The translations under genes were made by a program, and so were the position numbers. A stretch of DNA of 64,000 nt. Source: Nocardiopsis flavescens. Lineage in GTDB: Bacteria; Actinomycetota; Actinomycetes; Streptosporangiales; Streptosporangiaceae. Below, piece after piece: positions 1 to 8,596 of the stretch. The number at the start of each line of letters is the position of its first letter. Position 1 is the stretch's first letter. Under the pieces are notes generated by a model. It did not search any database, was not told the origin of the DNA, and was given only the letters and a program-made list of their open reading frames with translations. Where the stretch lies: positions 62,001-126,000 of the forward strand of contig NZ_FQZK01000002.1 of assembly GCF_900141985.1 (NCBI RefSeq), given 5' to 3'.

Positions 1-1
1 C

Positions 2-2713
2 ACCCTGCACGCCGCGGGCGCCACCCGGCTGCGCGTCCACGTGCGGCCCACCGGCGCCGACGAGGTGTCGATGCTGCTGGCCGACGCAGACGGAGCCCCC
101 GTCGCCACCGTCGAATCCCTCACCCTGCGCGCCGCGGCGGCAGCCCCGGCCCCGCGGCCCCCCTCCGACGACCTCTTCCACATCGCGTGGGAGCCGGCCG
201 CCGACCCGGCCGCGCCGGGGCACCAGCACTGGGCCGTGGTCGGCGAGGACCTCCTCGACGCGGCCTCGGCGCTCACCGCGGCCGGGCACACCGTCCGCGC
301 CCACCCCCACGCCGACGCCCTGCTGGCCGCCCTCGACGAGGGCGCGCCCGTCCCCGGCCACGTCCTGCTGCCCCGGCTGATCGCCCCGGTCGCCCCCGGT
401 CCGGCCGACGTGCGCGCCGCCGTGAAGGACACCCTGGCCGCCATGCAGCGCCTGCTCGCCGACGCCCGCACCGGGGACGCCCGCCAGGTCGTCCTCACCC
501 GGGGCGCGGTCGCCGCCGCAGAGGGCGAGGACGTCCCCGACCTCGTCCACGCCCCGCTGTGGGGGCTGGTGCGCGCCGCCGTCCAGGAGCACCCCGGCCG
601 CTTCGCCGCGGTCGACACCGACGACCCCGGGCGCTGCGCCCCCGTCCTGGTCGCCGCCCTGACCGGCGGTGCCGAACAGACCGCGATCCGCTCCGGCGCC
701 GCGCTCTCGCCCCGCCTGGTCCGCACCGAGCGCACCGGCGGCCCCCTCTCCTTCGGGGACGGCACCGTCCTGGTCACCGGCGCCACCGGCACCCTGGGCG
801 GAGAGGTCGCCCGCCACCTGGTGGACCGCCACGGCGTGCGCGACCTGCTCCTGGTCAGCCGCAGCGGCCCCGACGCCAAGGGCGCCGCCGAGCTGGAGGC
901 CGACCTGTCCGGACGCGGCGCCCGCACCTCCCTGGCCGCCTGCGACACGGCCGACCGCGACGCCCTGGCCGCGCTGCTGGCCGGGTACCGGGTGACCGGG
1001 GTCGTGCACGTCGCCGCCGACCTGGACGACGCCCTGTTCTCCTCCATCACCCCCGAGGCCGTCGACCGGGTGCTGCGGCCCAAGGTCGACGCCGTGCGCC
1101 ACCTGGACGACCTGGTCCCCGACGCCGCGGCGTTCGTGCTGTTCTCCTCCGCGGCCGGAACCCTGGGCAGCCCCGGACAGGCCCACTACAGCGCCGCCAA
1201 CGCCTACACCGACATGCTCGCCCACCACCGGCGGGCCCGCGGCCTGCACGCGGTCTCCCTGTCCTGGGGCATGTGGGCCCGCCGCGGCTCCGGCACCGCG
1301 CGCCTGGACGACAGCGACATCGGCCGCTACGCCCGGCTCGGCCTGGCCGGGCCGATGGACACCCGGCACGGGCTGGCCCTGTTCGACGACGCCCTGGCCG
1401 CCGGCCGCCCGCACCTGCTGCCCGTCCCGATGGACCTGGCCGGCGCCCGCGCCCGGGCCGCCCGCACCGGGACGGTCTCCGCCATGCTCTCCGGCCTGGT
1501 GCGCCCGCCCCGCCGCCGTGCGGGGACCTCCGGGCCCGCCGCCGACGACCTGCGCGCCACCCTGGCCCGCACCCCCGCCGACCGGCGCCCCGGGGCCGCG
1601 CTGGCCCACGTGCTGTCCGCCACCGCGGAGGTGCTCGGCCACGGCGGCGCCGCGGAGATCGGGGCCGACGACCCCTTCCTGGAGATGGGCTTCGACTCGC
1701 TCACCGCCGTGGAACTGCGCAACCGGCTCGCCGCGGCCACCGGGCTGCGGCTGCCCGCCGGACTGGCCTTCGCCCATCCGACACCGCGCGCGCTCGCCGC
1801 CCACCTGGCGGCCCGGACCGCCGTGGACGAGCGTCCCGGGGGAGCCGAGGGGCCCGGGCCGGTCCGGACGCCGTCGCCCTCCGACGGCCTGGTCGAGCTG
1901 TTCGTGGACGCCTGCCGCCGCCGGCGCATCGCGGACGGGCTCGACCTGCTGTGGTCGGCCTCCCGGATGCGCCCCACCTTCACCGGGTCCGCCGACGCCG
2001 GCCCGCCCCGCGTCCCGGTCCGGCTGTCCCGGGAGGGCGAGGCGACCCGCCTCATCTGCCTGCCGTCCATCCTCATGGTCTCCGGGGTCCAGGAGTTCGC
2101 CAGGTTCGCGGGGCGCATCCGCGGCCACCGCAAGGTGGACGTCATCGCCCAGCCCGGGTTCGGCGACGGCGAACCCCTGCCGGCCGACATCGGCGCCGTC
2201 GCCGAGGTCCTGGCCGAGGCGGTCGCCGCCTGCGCCGGGGACGACCCCTACGTCCTGGTCAGCCGGTCCTCCGGCGGCTGGGTCGCGCACGAGGTCCTGC
2301 GCCGGCTGGAGGACCTCCAGCGGCGGGGGAGCGGCCGGGCCCCGGTCCTCACCGCGCTGATGGACACCCCCGACCCCGCCGACCTGGACGTGTCGGGCCT
2401 GCCCACCATCGAGACCGGGGTGGTCGAACGCGCCGAGATGATCGGCATCATGGACGGCGTCCGCCTCACCGCGATGGGCGCCTACCTGGGGCTGTTCCGC
2501 GACTGGCGGCCCGCGCCGGTGTCCACCCCGGTGCTCCAGGTCCGCCCCGAGCAGCCCACCGTCGACCGCGACGGCCGGGAGCTCGCACCGTTCACCTGGA
2601 CGGTCGGGCACGAGGTGCTGCGGGTCCCCGGCGACCACTTCACCATGCTGGAGGGCCACGTCGACGTGGTCGGCGCGCTCTTCCACGCGTGGCTCGCCGA
2701 CCGCGGCCTGTGA
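2..2713 (+). CDS. Type I polyketide synthase, C-terminal fragment (DH end-KR-ACP-TE)
   Basis: This is the last 903 codons of a modular polyketide synthase whose start lies left of the window. The fragment opens with what looks like the C-terminal strand of a dehydratase domain. It then has a ketoreductase whose Rossmann motif TGATGTLGG lies near 775-800, an LDD motif in AADLDDALFSS (B-type stereochemistry is inferred from that motif), and Ser-Tyr-Asn catalytic residues in FSSAAG and HYSAANAY. An acyl carrier protein follows with GFDSLTAVEL, its phosphopantetheine serine being codon 1697-1699. A thioesterase ends the protein, with nucleophile motif VSRSSGG (serine 2267-2269) in place of the usual GHSxGG, and catalytic DH in VPGDHFTM. 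The terminal TE marks the last module, which would release the finished chain. The product cannot be told from this fragment. Confidence 0.93.
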   Translation, partial: TLHAAGATRLRVHVRPTGADEVSMLLADADGAPVATVESLTLRAAAAAPAPRPPSDDLFHIAWEPAADPAAPGHQHWAVVGEDLLDAASALTAAGHTVRAHPHADALLAALDEGAPVPGHVLLPRLIAPVAPGPADVRAAVKDTLAAMQRLLADARTGDARQVVLTRGAVAAAEGEDVPDLVHAPLWGLVRAAVQEHPGRFAAVDTDDPGRCAPVLVAALTGGAEQTAIRSGAALSPRLVRTERTGGPLSFGDGTVLVTGATGTLGGEVARHLVDRHGVRDLLLVSRSGPDAKGAAELEADLSGRGARTSLAACDTADRDALAALLAGYRVTGVVHVAADLDDALFSSITPEAVDRVLRPKVDAVRHLDDLVPDAAAFVLFSSAAGTLGSPGQAHYSAANAYTDMLAHHRRARGLHAVSLSWGMWARRGSGTARLDDSDIGRYARLGLAGPMDTRHGLALFDDALAAGRPHLLPVPMDLAGARARAARTGTVSAMLSGLVRPPRRRAGTSGPAADDLRATLARTPADRRPGAALAHVLSATAEVLGHGGAAEIGADDPFLEMGFDSLTAVELRNRLAAATGLRLPAGLAFAHPTPRALAAHLAARTAVDERPGGAEGPGPVRTPSPSDGLVELFVDACRRRRIADGLDLLWSASRMRPTFTGSADAGPPRVPVRLSREGEATRLICLPSILMVSGVQEFARFAGRIRGHRKVDVIAQPGFGDGEPLPADIGAVAEVLAEAVAACAGDDPYVLVSRSSGGWVAHEVLRRLEDLQRRGSGRAPVLTALMDTPDPADLDVSGLPTIETGVVERAEMIGIMDGVRLTAMGAYLGLFRDWRPAPVSTPVLQVRPEQPTVDRDGRELAPFTWTVGHEVLRVPGDHFTMLEGHVDVVGALFHAWLADRGL

Positions 2714-2767
2714 GCGCGCGGGTCCGCCGGCGCCGGGCCCCGGGGCGGCCGGGCACCGCGCACGCGA

Positions 2768-2809
2768 AGGCCCCCGCCGGGAACGCCGCGGCGTTCCCGG
2801 CGGGGGCCT
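2768..2809. terminator. 42-bp perfect palindrome between convergent genes
   Basis: A perfect inverted repeat, 21 bp per arm with no loop in DNA, sits 55 bp after the polyketide synthase stop and 32 bp before the stop of the opposing TetR gene. As RNA it would fold into a very stable GC hairpin from either strand, so a bidirectional terminator is the simplest reading. No U-tract follows, as is usual in high-GC actinomycetes. Confidence 0.7.
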
Positions 2810-2840
2810 GCTTCCGGAGGGGGCCGGTCCGCTGCGCTCC

Positions 2841-3404
2841 CTAGCGGGTGGAGCGCAGCAGGTCCAGCAGGTCGTCGACGACGGCGTCCGGGTCGGTCCC
2901 GGAGGTGAGGTGCCCGGCCAGCTCCAGCTGGACGGCGCCGTGCACCGCCGCCAGCAGCAGGCAGGTGCACCGCTCCGGGTCGCGGTCGGGCATCTCCCCG
3001 CTGCTCTGGCACAGGCGCACCACGTCCGCCATCACCCCGGCCGTGCGCTCGGCCGCCCGCTCCAGCTCGGGCCGCGGACAGGTCCAGGGGCCGCCGTAGA
3101 TCAGCCGGAACCGCACCGGGTGCTCCAGCGCCCACGAGACGTAGGCGTGCAGGACGGACCGGAGCGTTCCGCCGGGGTCGTGGGGGGTCCCCGCGGCGTG
3201 GCCGACCATGTCGGCCAGGCGCTCCATCTCCCGGGTGGCGATCACCGCCAGCAGGGATTCCTTGTCCTGGAAGTGCTTGTAGGGGGCCATGTGGGACACC
3301 CCGCTCAGACGGCCGACCTCCCGGAGTGTCACCGCCTCGACTCCGCCGCCGTCCAGCAGGGCGGTGGCCGAGGCCAACAGCACGGTACGTGTGTCGTGGG
3401 GCAT
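2841..3404 (-). CDS. TetR family transcriptional regulator
   Basis: 187 aa. The N-terminal 60 residues form a TetR-type helix-turn-helix: TLREVGRLSGVSHMAPYKHF is a typical recognition-helix region, with YKHFQDKESLL after it. The C-terminal part resembles the ligand-binding half of the WHG/TetR_C_33 group, with 'VRFRLIYGG' typical of that group. The ATG at 3404 has only a weak G-rich ribosome site. The gene is convergent with the polyketide synthase and divergent from the helicase. A 15-bp palindrome 27 bp upstream is a plausible auto-operator. Whether it controls the polyketide cluster cannot be told from the sequence. Confidence 0.88.
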   Translation of the reverse strand: MPHDTRTVLLASATALLDGGGVEAVTLREVGRLSGVSHMAPYKHFQDKESLLAVIATREMERLADMVGHAAGTPHDPGGTLRSVLHAYVSWALEHPVRFRLIYGGPWTCPRPELERAAERTAGVMADVVRLCQSSGEMPDRDPERCTCLLLAAVHGAVQLELAGHLTSGTDPDAVVDDLLDLLRSTR

Positions 3405-3430
3405 TCCCCCATGCTAGGGCCAGAGCCGGT

Positions 3431-3445
3431 ACGGTCCGGGACCGT
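3431..3445. promoter_or_regulatory. 15-bp palindrome, candidate TetR operator
   Basis: ACGGTCC-G-GGACCGT is a perfect inverted repeat around one central base, in the 174-bp gap between the divergent TetR gene and hrpA. A TAGCAT hexamer lies between it and the TetR start on the minus strand, so a bound repressor would cover the -35 region. Binding is inferred. Confidence 0.4.
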
Positions 3446-3563
3446 CGGCCGACGCGGACCGGAACAAAGGAGGCCGCCCCGGCGTTGAGCCGGTGGGTCG
3501 CCGAGGACCTTCGTGCGCACCCGTTCCCGCGCGGCCGCCGCGAAAACCGGTTGCCGCTCCTCC

Positions 3564-3581
3564 TACCCTTGACTATTGATG
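3564..3581 (+). promoter_or_regulatory. Possible promoter for a leaderless hrpA mRNA
   Basis: TACCCT at 3564-3569 fits a -10 TANNNT element and would place the transcription start at about 3576-3579, on or next to the ATG at 3579. No Shine-Dalgarno sequence is visible upstream of that ATG, which suits a leaderless message. No clear -35 element is seen. Confidence 0.3.
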
Positions 3582-6500
3582 AGCACCACCACGCCCGCAC
3601 CCACCGCGGACCACCTCCGCGCCCGGCTCCGCGACCTCATGCCCGTGGACCGGCACCGGCTGCGCCGCCGCATCGACGGCCTCGCCAAGATGCGCGACGA
3701 GCGCCGCCGCGCCTCCGTCCTCGCGCAGCTCGCCAAGGACGTCGACGAGGCCCGCCTGCGCGTCGACCTGCGCCGCGAGTCCGTCCCCGAGCTGACCTAC
3801 CCCGAGGTGCTGCCGGTCAGCGCGCGCCGGGACGACATCGCCGAGGCCATCCGCGACAACCAGGTCGTCATCGTCGCCGGCGAGACCGGCTCGGGCAAGA
3901 CCACCCAGCTGCCCAAGATCTGCCTGGAGCTGGGCCGCGGCGTCATGGGCACCATCGGCCACACCCAGCCCCGCAGGCTGGCCGCGCGCACCGTCGCCGA
4001 GCGCATCGCCGAGGAGGTGGGCACGCCCCTGGGCGCCACCGTCGGCTACAAGGTGCGCTTCACCGACACCTCCGGCGACGACACCCTCGTCAAGCTGATG
4101 ACCGACGGCATCCTGCTGGCCGAGATCCAGCACGACCGGATGCTGCGGGCCTACGACACGCTCATCATCGACGAGGCGCACGAGCGCAGCCTCAACGTCG
4201 ACTTCCTGCTGGGCTACCTCAAACAGCTGCTGCCCAAGCGCCCCGACCTGAAGGTCGTCATCACCTCGGCGACCATCGACCCCGAGCGGTTCTCCCGCCA
4301 CTTCGACGACGCCCCCATCGTCGAGGTGTCCGGCCGCACGTACCCGGTCGAGGTCCGCTACCGGCCGATCTCGGAGGAGATCCTCGACCCCGAGGAGAAG
4401 AACCCGGACGGAAGGACGGACCGCGACCAGACGCAGGCCATCCTCGACGCCGTCGACGAGCTCTCGCACGAGGAGCCCGGCGACGTCCTGGTCTTCCTCA
4501 GCGGCGAGCGCGAGATCCGCGACACCGCCGAGGCCCTGGAGAAGCGCAGGCTCCGCGGCACCGAGATCCTGCCGCTGTACGCCCGGCTCTCGGTCGCGGA
4601 GCAGAGACGCGTGTGGACCTCCCATTCGGGCCGCCGCGTCGTCCTGGCCACCAACGTCGCCGAGACCTCCCTGACGGTCCCCGGCATCAAGTACGTCATC
4701 GACCCGGGCACCGCGCGCATCTCGCGCTACTCCCACCGCACCAAGGTCCAGCGCCTGCCCATCGAGGCGGTCTCCCAGGCCTCCGCCAACCAGCGCAAGG
4801 GCCGCTCCGGCCGCGTCTCCGAGGGCATCTGCATCCGGCTGTACTCCGAAGAGGACTTCCTGTCCCGCCCCGAGTACACCGACCCCGAGATCCTGCGCAC
4901 CAACCTCGCCTCGGTCATCCTCCAGATGGCCGCGCTGGGGCTGGGCGACGTCGCCGCCTTCCCGTTCGTGGACGGCCCCGACCACCGCCAGATCAAGGAC
5001 GGCGTCAACCTCCTCACCGAGCTGGGAGCCCTGCACCCGGACCCCTCCGGGGCCAAGCGCCGCCTCACCCCGCTGGGCCGGCGCCTGGCGCAGCTGCCCG
5101 TCGACCCGCGCCTGGGCCGCATGGTCCTGGAGGCCGAGAAGCGCGACTGCCTGGCCGAGGTCCTGGTCATCACCTCTGCGCTGTCCATCCAGGACCCGCG
5201 CGAGCGGCCCCAGGACAAGCAGCAGCAGGCCCAGCAGGCGCACGCCCGGTTCACCGACAAGGAATCGGACTTCCTCGCTTACCTGAACCTGTGGAACCAC
5301 CTGCGCGACAAGCAGAAGGAGCTGTCGGGCAACCAGTTCCGCCGCATGTGCCGCGACGAGTTCCTCAACTACCTGCGCGTGCGCGAGTGGCAGGACATCC
5401 ACGGCCAGCTCAAGCAGGTGCTGCGGCAGATGGACGTCGAGGTGCCGCCGCTGCGCCCCGAGGCCGCCGACCCGCGCTCCGTCCACATGTCGCTGCTGTC
5501 CGGGCTGCTGTCCCACGTGGGGCTCAAGGACCCCGAGAAGCACGAGTACCTGGGCGGCCGCGGCGCCCGGTTCGCGATCTTCCCGGGCTCGGCGCTGTTC
5601 AAGAAGCAGCCCCGCTTCGTCATGGCCGGCGAACTCGTGGAGACCTCCAAGCTGTGGGGGCGCATGGTCGCCCGCATCGAGCCGGAGTGGGCCGAGGAGC
5701 TGGCCGGGGACATCGTCAAGCGCAGCTACAGCGAACCGCACTGGGAGCGCAAGCGCGGCGCCGTCACCGCCTACGAGCGGGTCACCCTCTACGGGGTGCC
5801 CATCGTCGTCCAGCGCAAGGTGTCCTACGGGTCGATCGACCCGGAGATGTCCCGGGACCTGTTCATCCGCCGCGCCCTGGTCGAGGGCGACTGGGAGACC
5901 CGGCACCACTTCTTCCGCGACAACCGCGCCCTGCTGGACGAGGTGGAGGACCTGGAGAACCGGGCCCGGCGCCGCGACATCGTCGTGGACGACGAGACCC
6001 TGTTCCGGTTCTACGACGCGCGCGTCCCCGAGGACGTCGTCTCGGCCGCCCACTTCGACGCCTGGTGGAAGAAGGCCCGGCAGGAGCGGCCCGAGCTCCT
6101 GGACTTCACCCGCGAGGACCTCATCAACGACGGCGTCGAGACCGTCAGCGAGGACGACTACCCCGACACCTGGCGGCAGGGGGCCCTGGTCTTCCCGCTC
6201 ACCTACCAGTTCGAGCCGGGCAGCGACTCCGACGGGGTCACCGCGCACATCCCGCTCAAGGTCCTCAACCAGGTGGAGGCCGACGGCTTCGACTGGCAGA
6301 TCCCGGGCCTGCGGGCCGAGCTGGTCACCGCCCTCATCCGCTCGCTGCCCAAGCCGCTGCGCCGCAACTTCGTCCCCGTCCCCGACAACGCCGACCGCGC
6401 GCTGGGCGGGCTCACCCCCTACGGCGGGCCGCTCACCGCGGCGCTGGCCGCCGAGCTGACCGCCATGGCGGGGGACCGCGTCCCGGCCGACGCCTTCGAC

Positions 6501-7529
6501 CTGTCCCGGGTGCCCGACCACCTGCGCATCACGTTCCGCGCGGTGGACGACCGTGGGCGCACGCTGGCCGAGGACAAGGACCTGGAGCGGCTCCGCGCCA
6601 AGCTCAAGCCCCGCCTGCGCGAGGCCATCTCCGCCGAGGCCAAGGGGGTGGAGAAGAAGGGGATCACCGCCTGGGACTTCGGGCCCCTGGAGCGCACCCT
6701 GGAGCGCAAGGCGCTGGGTCCGCGGGTCAAGGGGTACCCGGCCCTGGTCGACGAGGGCGACAGCGTCGCCGTGCGCATCTTCGACACCGAGGCCGAGCAG
6801 CGCGCCGCCATGCGGCTGGGCACCCGCCGGCTCCTGCTGCTCAACCTGCCCTCGCCGGCGGCCGTCGTCAGCAAGGGCCTCAACAACCCGGACAAGCTGG
6901 CCCTGGCCGACAGCCCCTACGGGTCGGTCAAGAAGCTCCTGGCCGATGCCGAGGCCGCCGCCGTCGACCACCTGCTCGACCGCGCGGGCGGGCCGGTGTG
7001 GAACCCCGCGGACTTCGCGGCCCTGACCGAGCGCGTGCGCACCGACCTGGGCGACACGGTCGCCGCGGTCCTGCCCGCCGCCGCGCGGGTGCTGGCGCTG
7101 TGGCGCAAGGTGACCAAGAAGGTGAAGGGCACCACGTCCCTGGCGGTGCTGCCCTCGCTCAACGACGTCCAGGGCCAGCTGGCCTCGCTCGTCGGGGATG
7201 GGTTCGTCTCCGCGGCCGGTGTGGGCCGCCTCGACGACCTGCACCGCTACCTGCGCGGTATCGAGTACCGGTTGCAGAAGCTGCCGGAGAACCCGCGCCG
7301 GGACCAGGTGGACATGTCCAGGGTGGAGCAGATGCGCCAGGTCGTGGCCAAGGCCGTCGGCGGCCTCAAGCCGGGCAGGTCCGCCGACCCCGACGCCGTC
7401 GAGCTGCGCTGGATGCTGGAGGAGTACCGGGTCAGCCTGTTCGCCCAGGGGGCGATCCGCACGGCCTACCCGGTGTCCGACAAGCGGATCGCCAAGGCCG
7501 TCGAGGCGCTGCGCGCCGCGGGCCGCTAG
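3579..7529 (+). CDS. hrpA: ATP-dependent RNA helicase HrpA
   Basis: 1316 aa from the ATG at 3579; a TTG immediately before it is in frame but unnecessary. It is a DEAH-box RNA helicase of full bacterial HrpA length. Motif I GETGSGKT is near residue 101, motif II DEAH near 198 and motif III SAT near 228. The helicase C-terminal domain has TNVAETSLTVPGI and QRKGRSGR (motifs V and VI). Ratchet/OB-fold regions and the long HrpA-specific C-terminal half (DUF3418-like) follow. It should unwind RNA or remodel RNP using ATP in the cytoplasm; HrpA is linked to mRNA processing and rescue of stalled ribosomes in other bacteria. It is monocistronic and ends before a strong terminator hairpin. Confidence 0.96.
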   Translation: MSTTTPAPTADHLRARLRDLMPVDRHRLRRRIDGLAKMRDERRRASVLAQLAKDVDEARLRVDLRRESVPELTYPEVLPVSARRDDIAEAIRDNQVVIVAGETGSGKTTQLPKICLELGRGVMGTIGHTQPRRLAARTVAERIAEEVGTPLGATVGYKVRFTDTSGDDTLVKLMTDGILLAEIQHDRMLRAYDTLIIDEAHERSLNVDFLLGYLKQLLPKRPDLKVVITSATIDPERFSRHFDDAPIVEVSGRTYPVEVRYRPISEEILDPEEKNPDGRTDRDQTQAILDAVDELSHEEPGDVLVFLSGEREIRDTAEALEKRRLRGTEILPLYARLSVAEQRRVWTSHSGRRVVLATNVAETSLTVPGIKYVIDPGTARISRYSHRTKVQRLPIEAVSQASANQRKGRSGRVSEGICIRLYSEEDFLSRPEYTDPEILRTNLASVILQMAALGLGDVAAFPFVDGPDHRQIKDGVNLLTELGALHPDPSGAKRRLTPLGRRLAQLPVDPRLGRMVLEAEKRDCLAEVLVITSALSIQDPRERPQDKQQQAQQAHARFTDKESDFLAYLNLWNHLRDKQKELSGNQFRRMCRDEFLNYLRVREWQDIHGQLKQVLRQMDVEVPPLRPEAADPRSVHMSLLSGLLSHVGLKDPEKHEYLGGRGARFAIFPGSALFKKQPRFVMAGELVETSKLWGRMVARIEPEWAEELAGDIVKRSYSEPHWERKRGAVTAYERVTLYGVPIVVQRKVSYGSIDPEMSRDLFIRRALVEGDWETRHHFFRDNRALLDEVEDLENRARRRDIVVDDETLFRFYDARVPEDVVSAAHFDAWWKKARQERPELLDFTREDLINDGVETVSEDDYPDTWRQGALVFPLTYQFEPGSDSDGVTAHIPLKVLNQVEADGFDWQIPGLRAELVTALIRSLPKPLRRNFVPVPDNADRALGGLTPYGGPLTAALAAELTAMAGDRVPADAFDLSRVPDHLRITFRAVDDRGRTLAEDKDLERLRAKLKPRLREAISAEAKGVEKKGITAWDFGPLERTLERKALGPRVKGYPALVDEGDSVAVRIFDTEAEQRAAMRLGTRRLLLLNLPSPAAVVSKGLNNPDKLALADSPYGSVKKLLADAEAAAVDHLLDRAGGPVWNPADFAALTERVRTDLGDTVAAVLPAAARVLALWRKVTKKVKGTTSLAVLPSLNDVQGQLASLVGDGFVSAAGVGRLDDLHRYLRGIEYRLQKLPENPRRDQVDMSRVEQMRQVVAKAVGGLKPGRSADPDAVELRWMLEEYRVSLFAQGAIRTAYPVSDKRIAKAVEALRAAGR

Positions 7530-7574
7530 GTCCGCCGGCCCCGGGGCGGCCCGAGGGCACGGGCGCGGACCGCC

Positions 7575-7785
7575 GGGACCGGTGTCCGGGGAGGGCCGGG
7601 AGGGGTTCTAGCGCGGGTCCCCGCCGCTTCGGCTTCCGTGCGGTACGCGAGGGCCCGCGCCCGCGTGCCCGCCCGTCGCCGGGATCGGTGTCCGGGAGGG
7701 CCGGGAGGGGCTCTTGCGCGGGTCTCCGCCGCTTCGGCCGCCGTGCGGTATGGCGAAGGCCCGCGCCCGTGTGCCCGCCCGTCAC
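7575..7785. repeat. Tandem duplication, unit about 106 bp
   Basis: Two imperfect copies (7575-7680 and 7681-7785), both beginning GGGAYCGGTGTCCGGG and both holding CGCCGCTTCGG near the middle. They differ at roughly one base in ten by eye. They fill most of the 358-bp gap between hrpA and the convergent flavoprotein gene, and neither copy looks coding. The second copy runs into a terminator hairpin, so the duplication may have arisen from a terminator-bearing segment. Confidence 0.65.
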
Positions 7786-7798
7786 GGGCGGGCACACG
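7768..7798. terminator. Bidirectional terminator hairpin
   Basis: A perfect 14-bp stem with a three-base loop (TCA) lies in the convergent gap between hrpA (stop 7529) and the flavoprotein gene (stop 7888). The arms are extremely GC-rich and there is no clear U-tract. Confidence 0.65.
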
Positions 7799-7887
7799 AA
7801 CGCGGGCCGGAGGTCGTGCACGGGGGCCGCGGAGCCGCGGGGCGAGAGGGTCCCCGGGGAGGGTGCGGCGGGCGCCGTGCGGCGGTC

Positions 7888-8538
7888 TCAGTACCCGTGT
7901 GCGCCCGCACCGCCGTGCCGCCGGGCCTCGCCGCGCTGCTTGGCGCCGAAGAAGTCTCCGCCCTTGCGCCGCGCGTCGTCGGTGCCCCAGTCCTCCTCGG
8001 GCCCGACCTTGCGCAGGTGGGGGATGTGCTTGCGGCAGTGGATGTAGGCCTCCTCGACGTGCACCAGCATCCACATCTGCGCCCGCTGCCCGGGGACCTC
8101 CGGAAACGGCAGGTCCCGCACGTACGACCGCAGCCGGTCGTCCTCCATGATCTTCACCCGGCCGTTCACGTGCAGGCCGATGCGGTCGCGCTGGAAGTCG
8201 AGGAACATCAGCCCGATGTGCGGGTTCTGGGTGACGTTGCCCGCGCTGGCGAAGACGCCGTTGCCGCGGTACTCGGGAAAGGCCAGGGTCCGCTCGTCGA
8301 TGACGTGGACGAACCCGGGGGGTCCGGCGCGGAAGCTGGAGTCGCACTCGCCCCGGTCGTCGGCCGTGGCGATGAAGAGCATCTCCTGGCGGGCGATGAA
8401 CGCCCGCATGTCGATGTTGAGGTGGTCCAGCATCTGGTCGTTGTAGAAGCGCGCAGCGCGGTCGGACGTCCCCATGACCTGCTGGACGTACCGTTCGCCC
8501 TCGGTACCGGTCGCGGGGGTGTGGCTGGTCTGTGTCAT
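7888..8538 (-). CDS. Pyridoxamine 5'-phosphate oxidase-like FMN-binding protein
   Basis: 216 aa with the split-barrel fold of the PNPOx family. Residues about 40-150 carry MLFIATADDRGECDSSFRAG, FPEYRGNGVFASAGNV and 'NPHIGLMFLDF', which match the FMN-binding core of PNPOx-like proteins that are not true pyridoxamine oxidases. The C-terminal tail (DDARRKGGDFFGAKQRGEAR) is basic and probably disordered. The substrate is unknown. A globin gene lies upstream on the same strand, 58 bp from this start, and the pair probably forms an operon. Such flavoproteins beside globins suggest a role in redox or NO/O2 chemistry, but that is inference. Confidence 0.85.
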   Translation of the reverse strand: MTQTSHTPATGTEGERYVQQVMGTSDRAARFYNDQMLDHLNIDMRAFIARQEMLFIATADDRGECDSSFRAGPPGFVHVIDERTLAFPEYRGNGVFASAGNVTQNPHIGLMFLDFQRDRIGLHVNGRVKIMEDDRLRSYVRDLPFPEVPGQRAQMWMLVHVEEAYIHCRKHIPHLRKVGPEEDWGTDDARRKGGDFFGAKQRGEARRHGGAGAHGY

Positions 8539-8596
8539 GAGTCGGGTCTTTCGACGGTGTGCGTGCGTGAGGGCAGGGGCCGCGGGGGAGTACCCC

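Noticed and set aside
3573-7244. 1223-codon open frame on the minus strand opposite hrpA
   Set aside because: Shadow frame of a GC-rich gene; rich in Gly/Gln/Val/Asp without domain motifs, while the plus strand encodes a clear HrpA.
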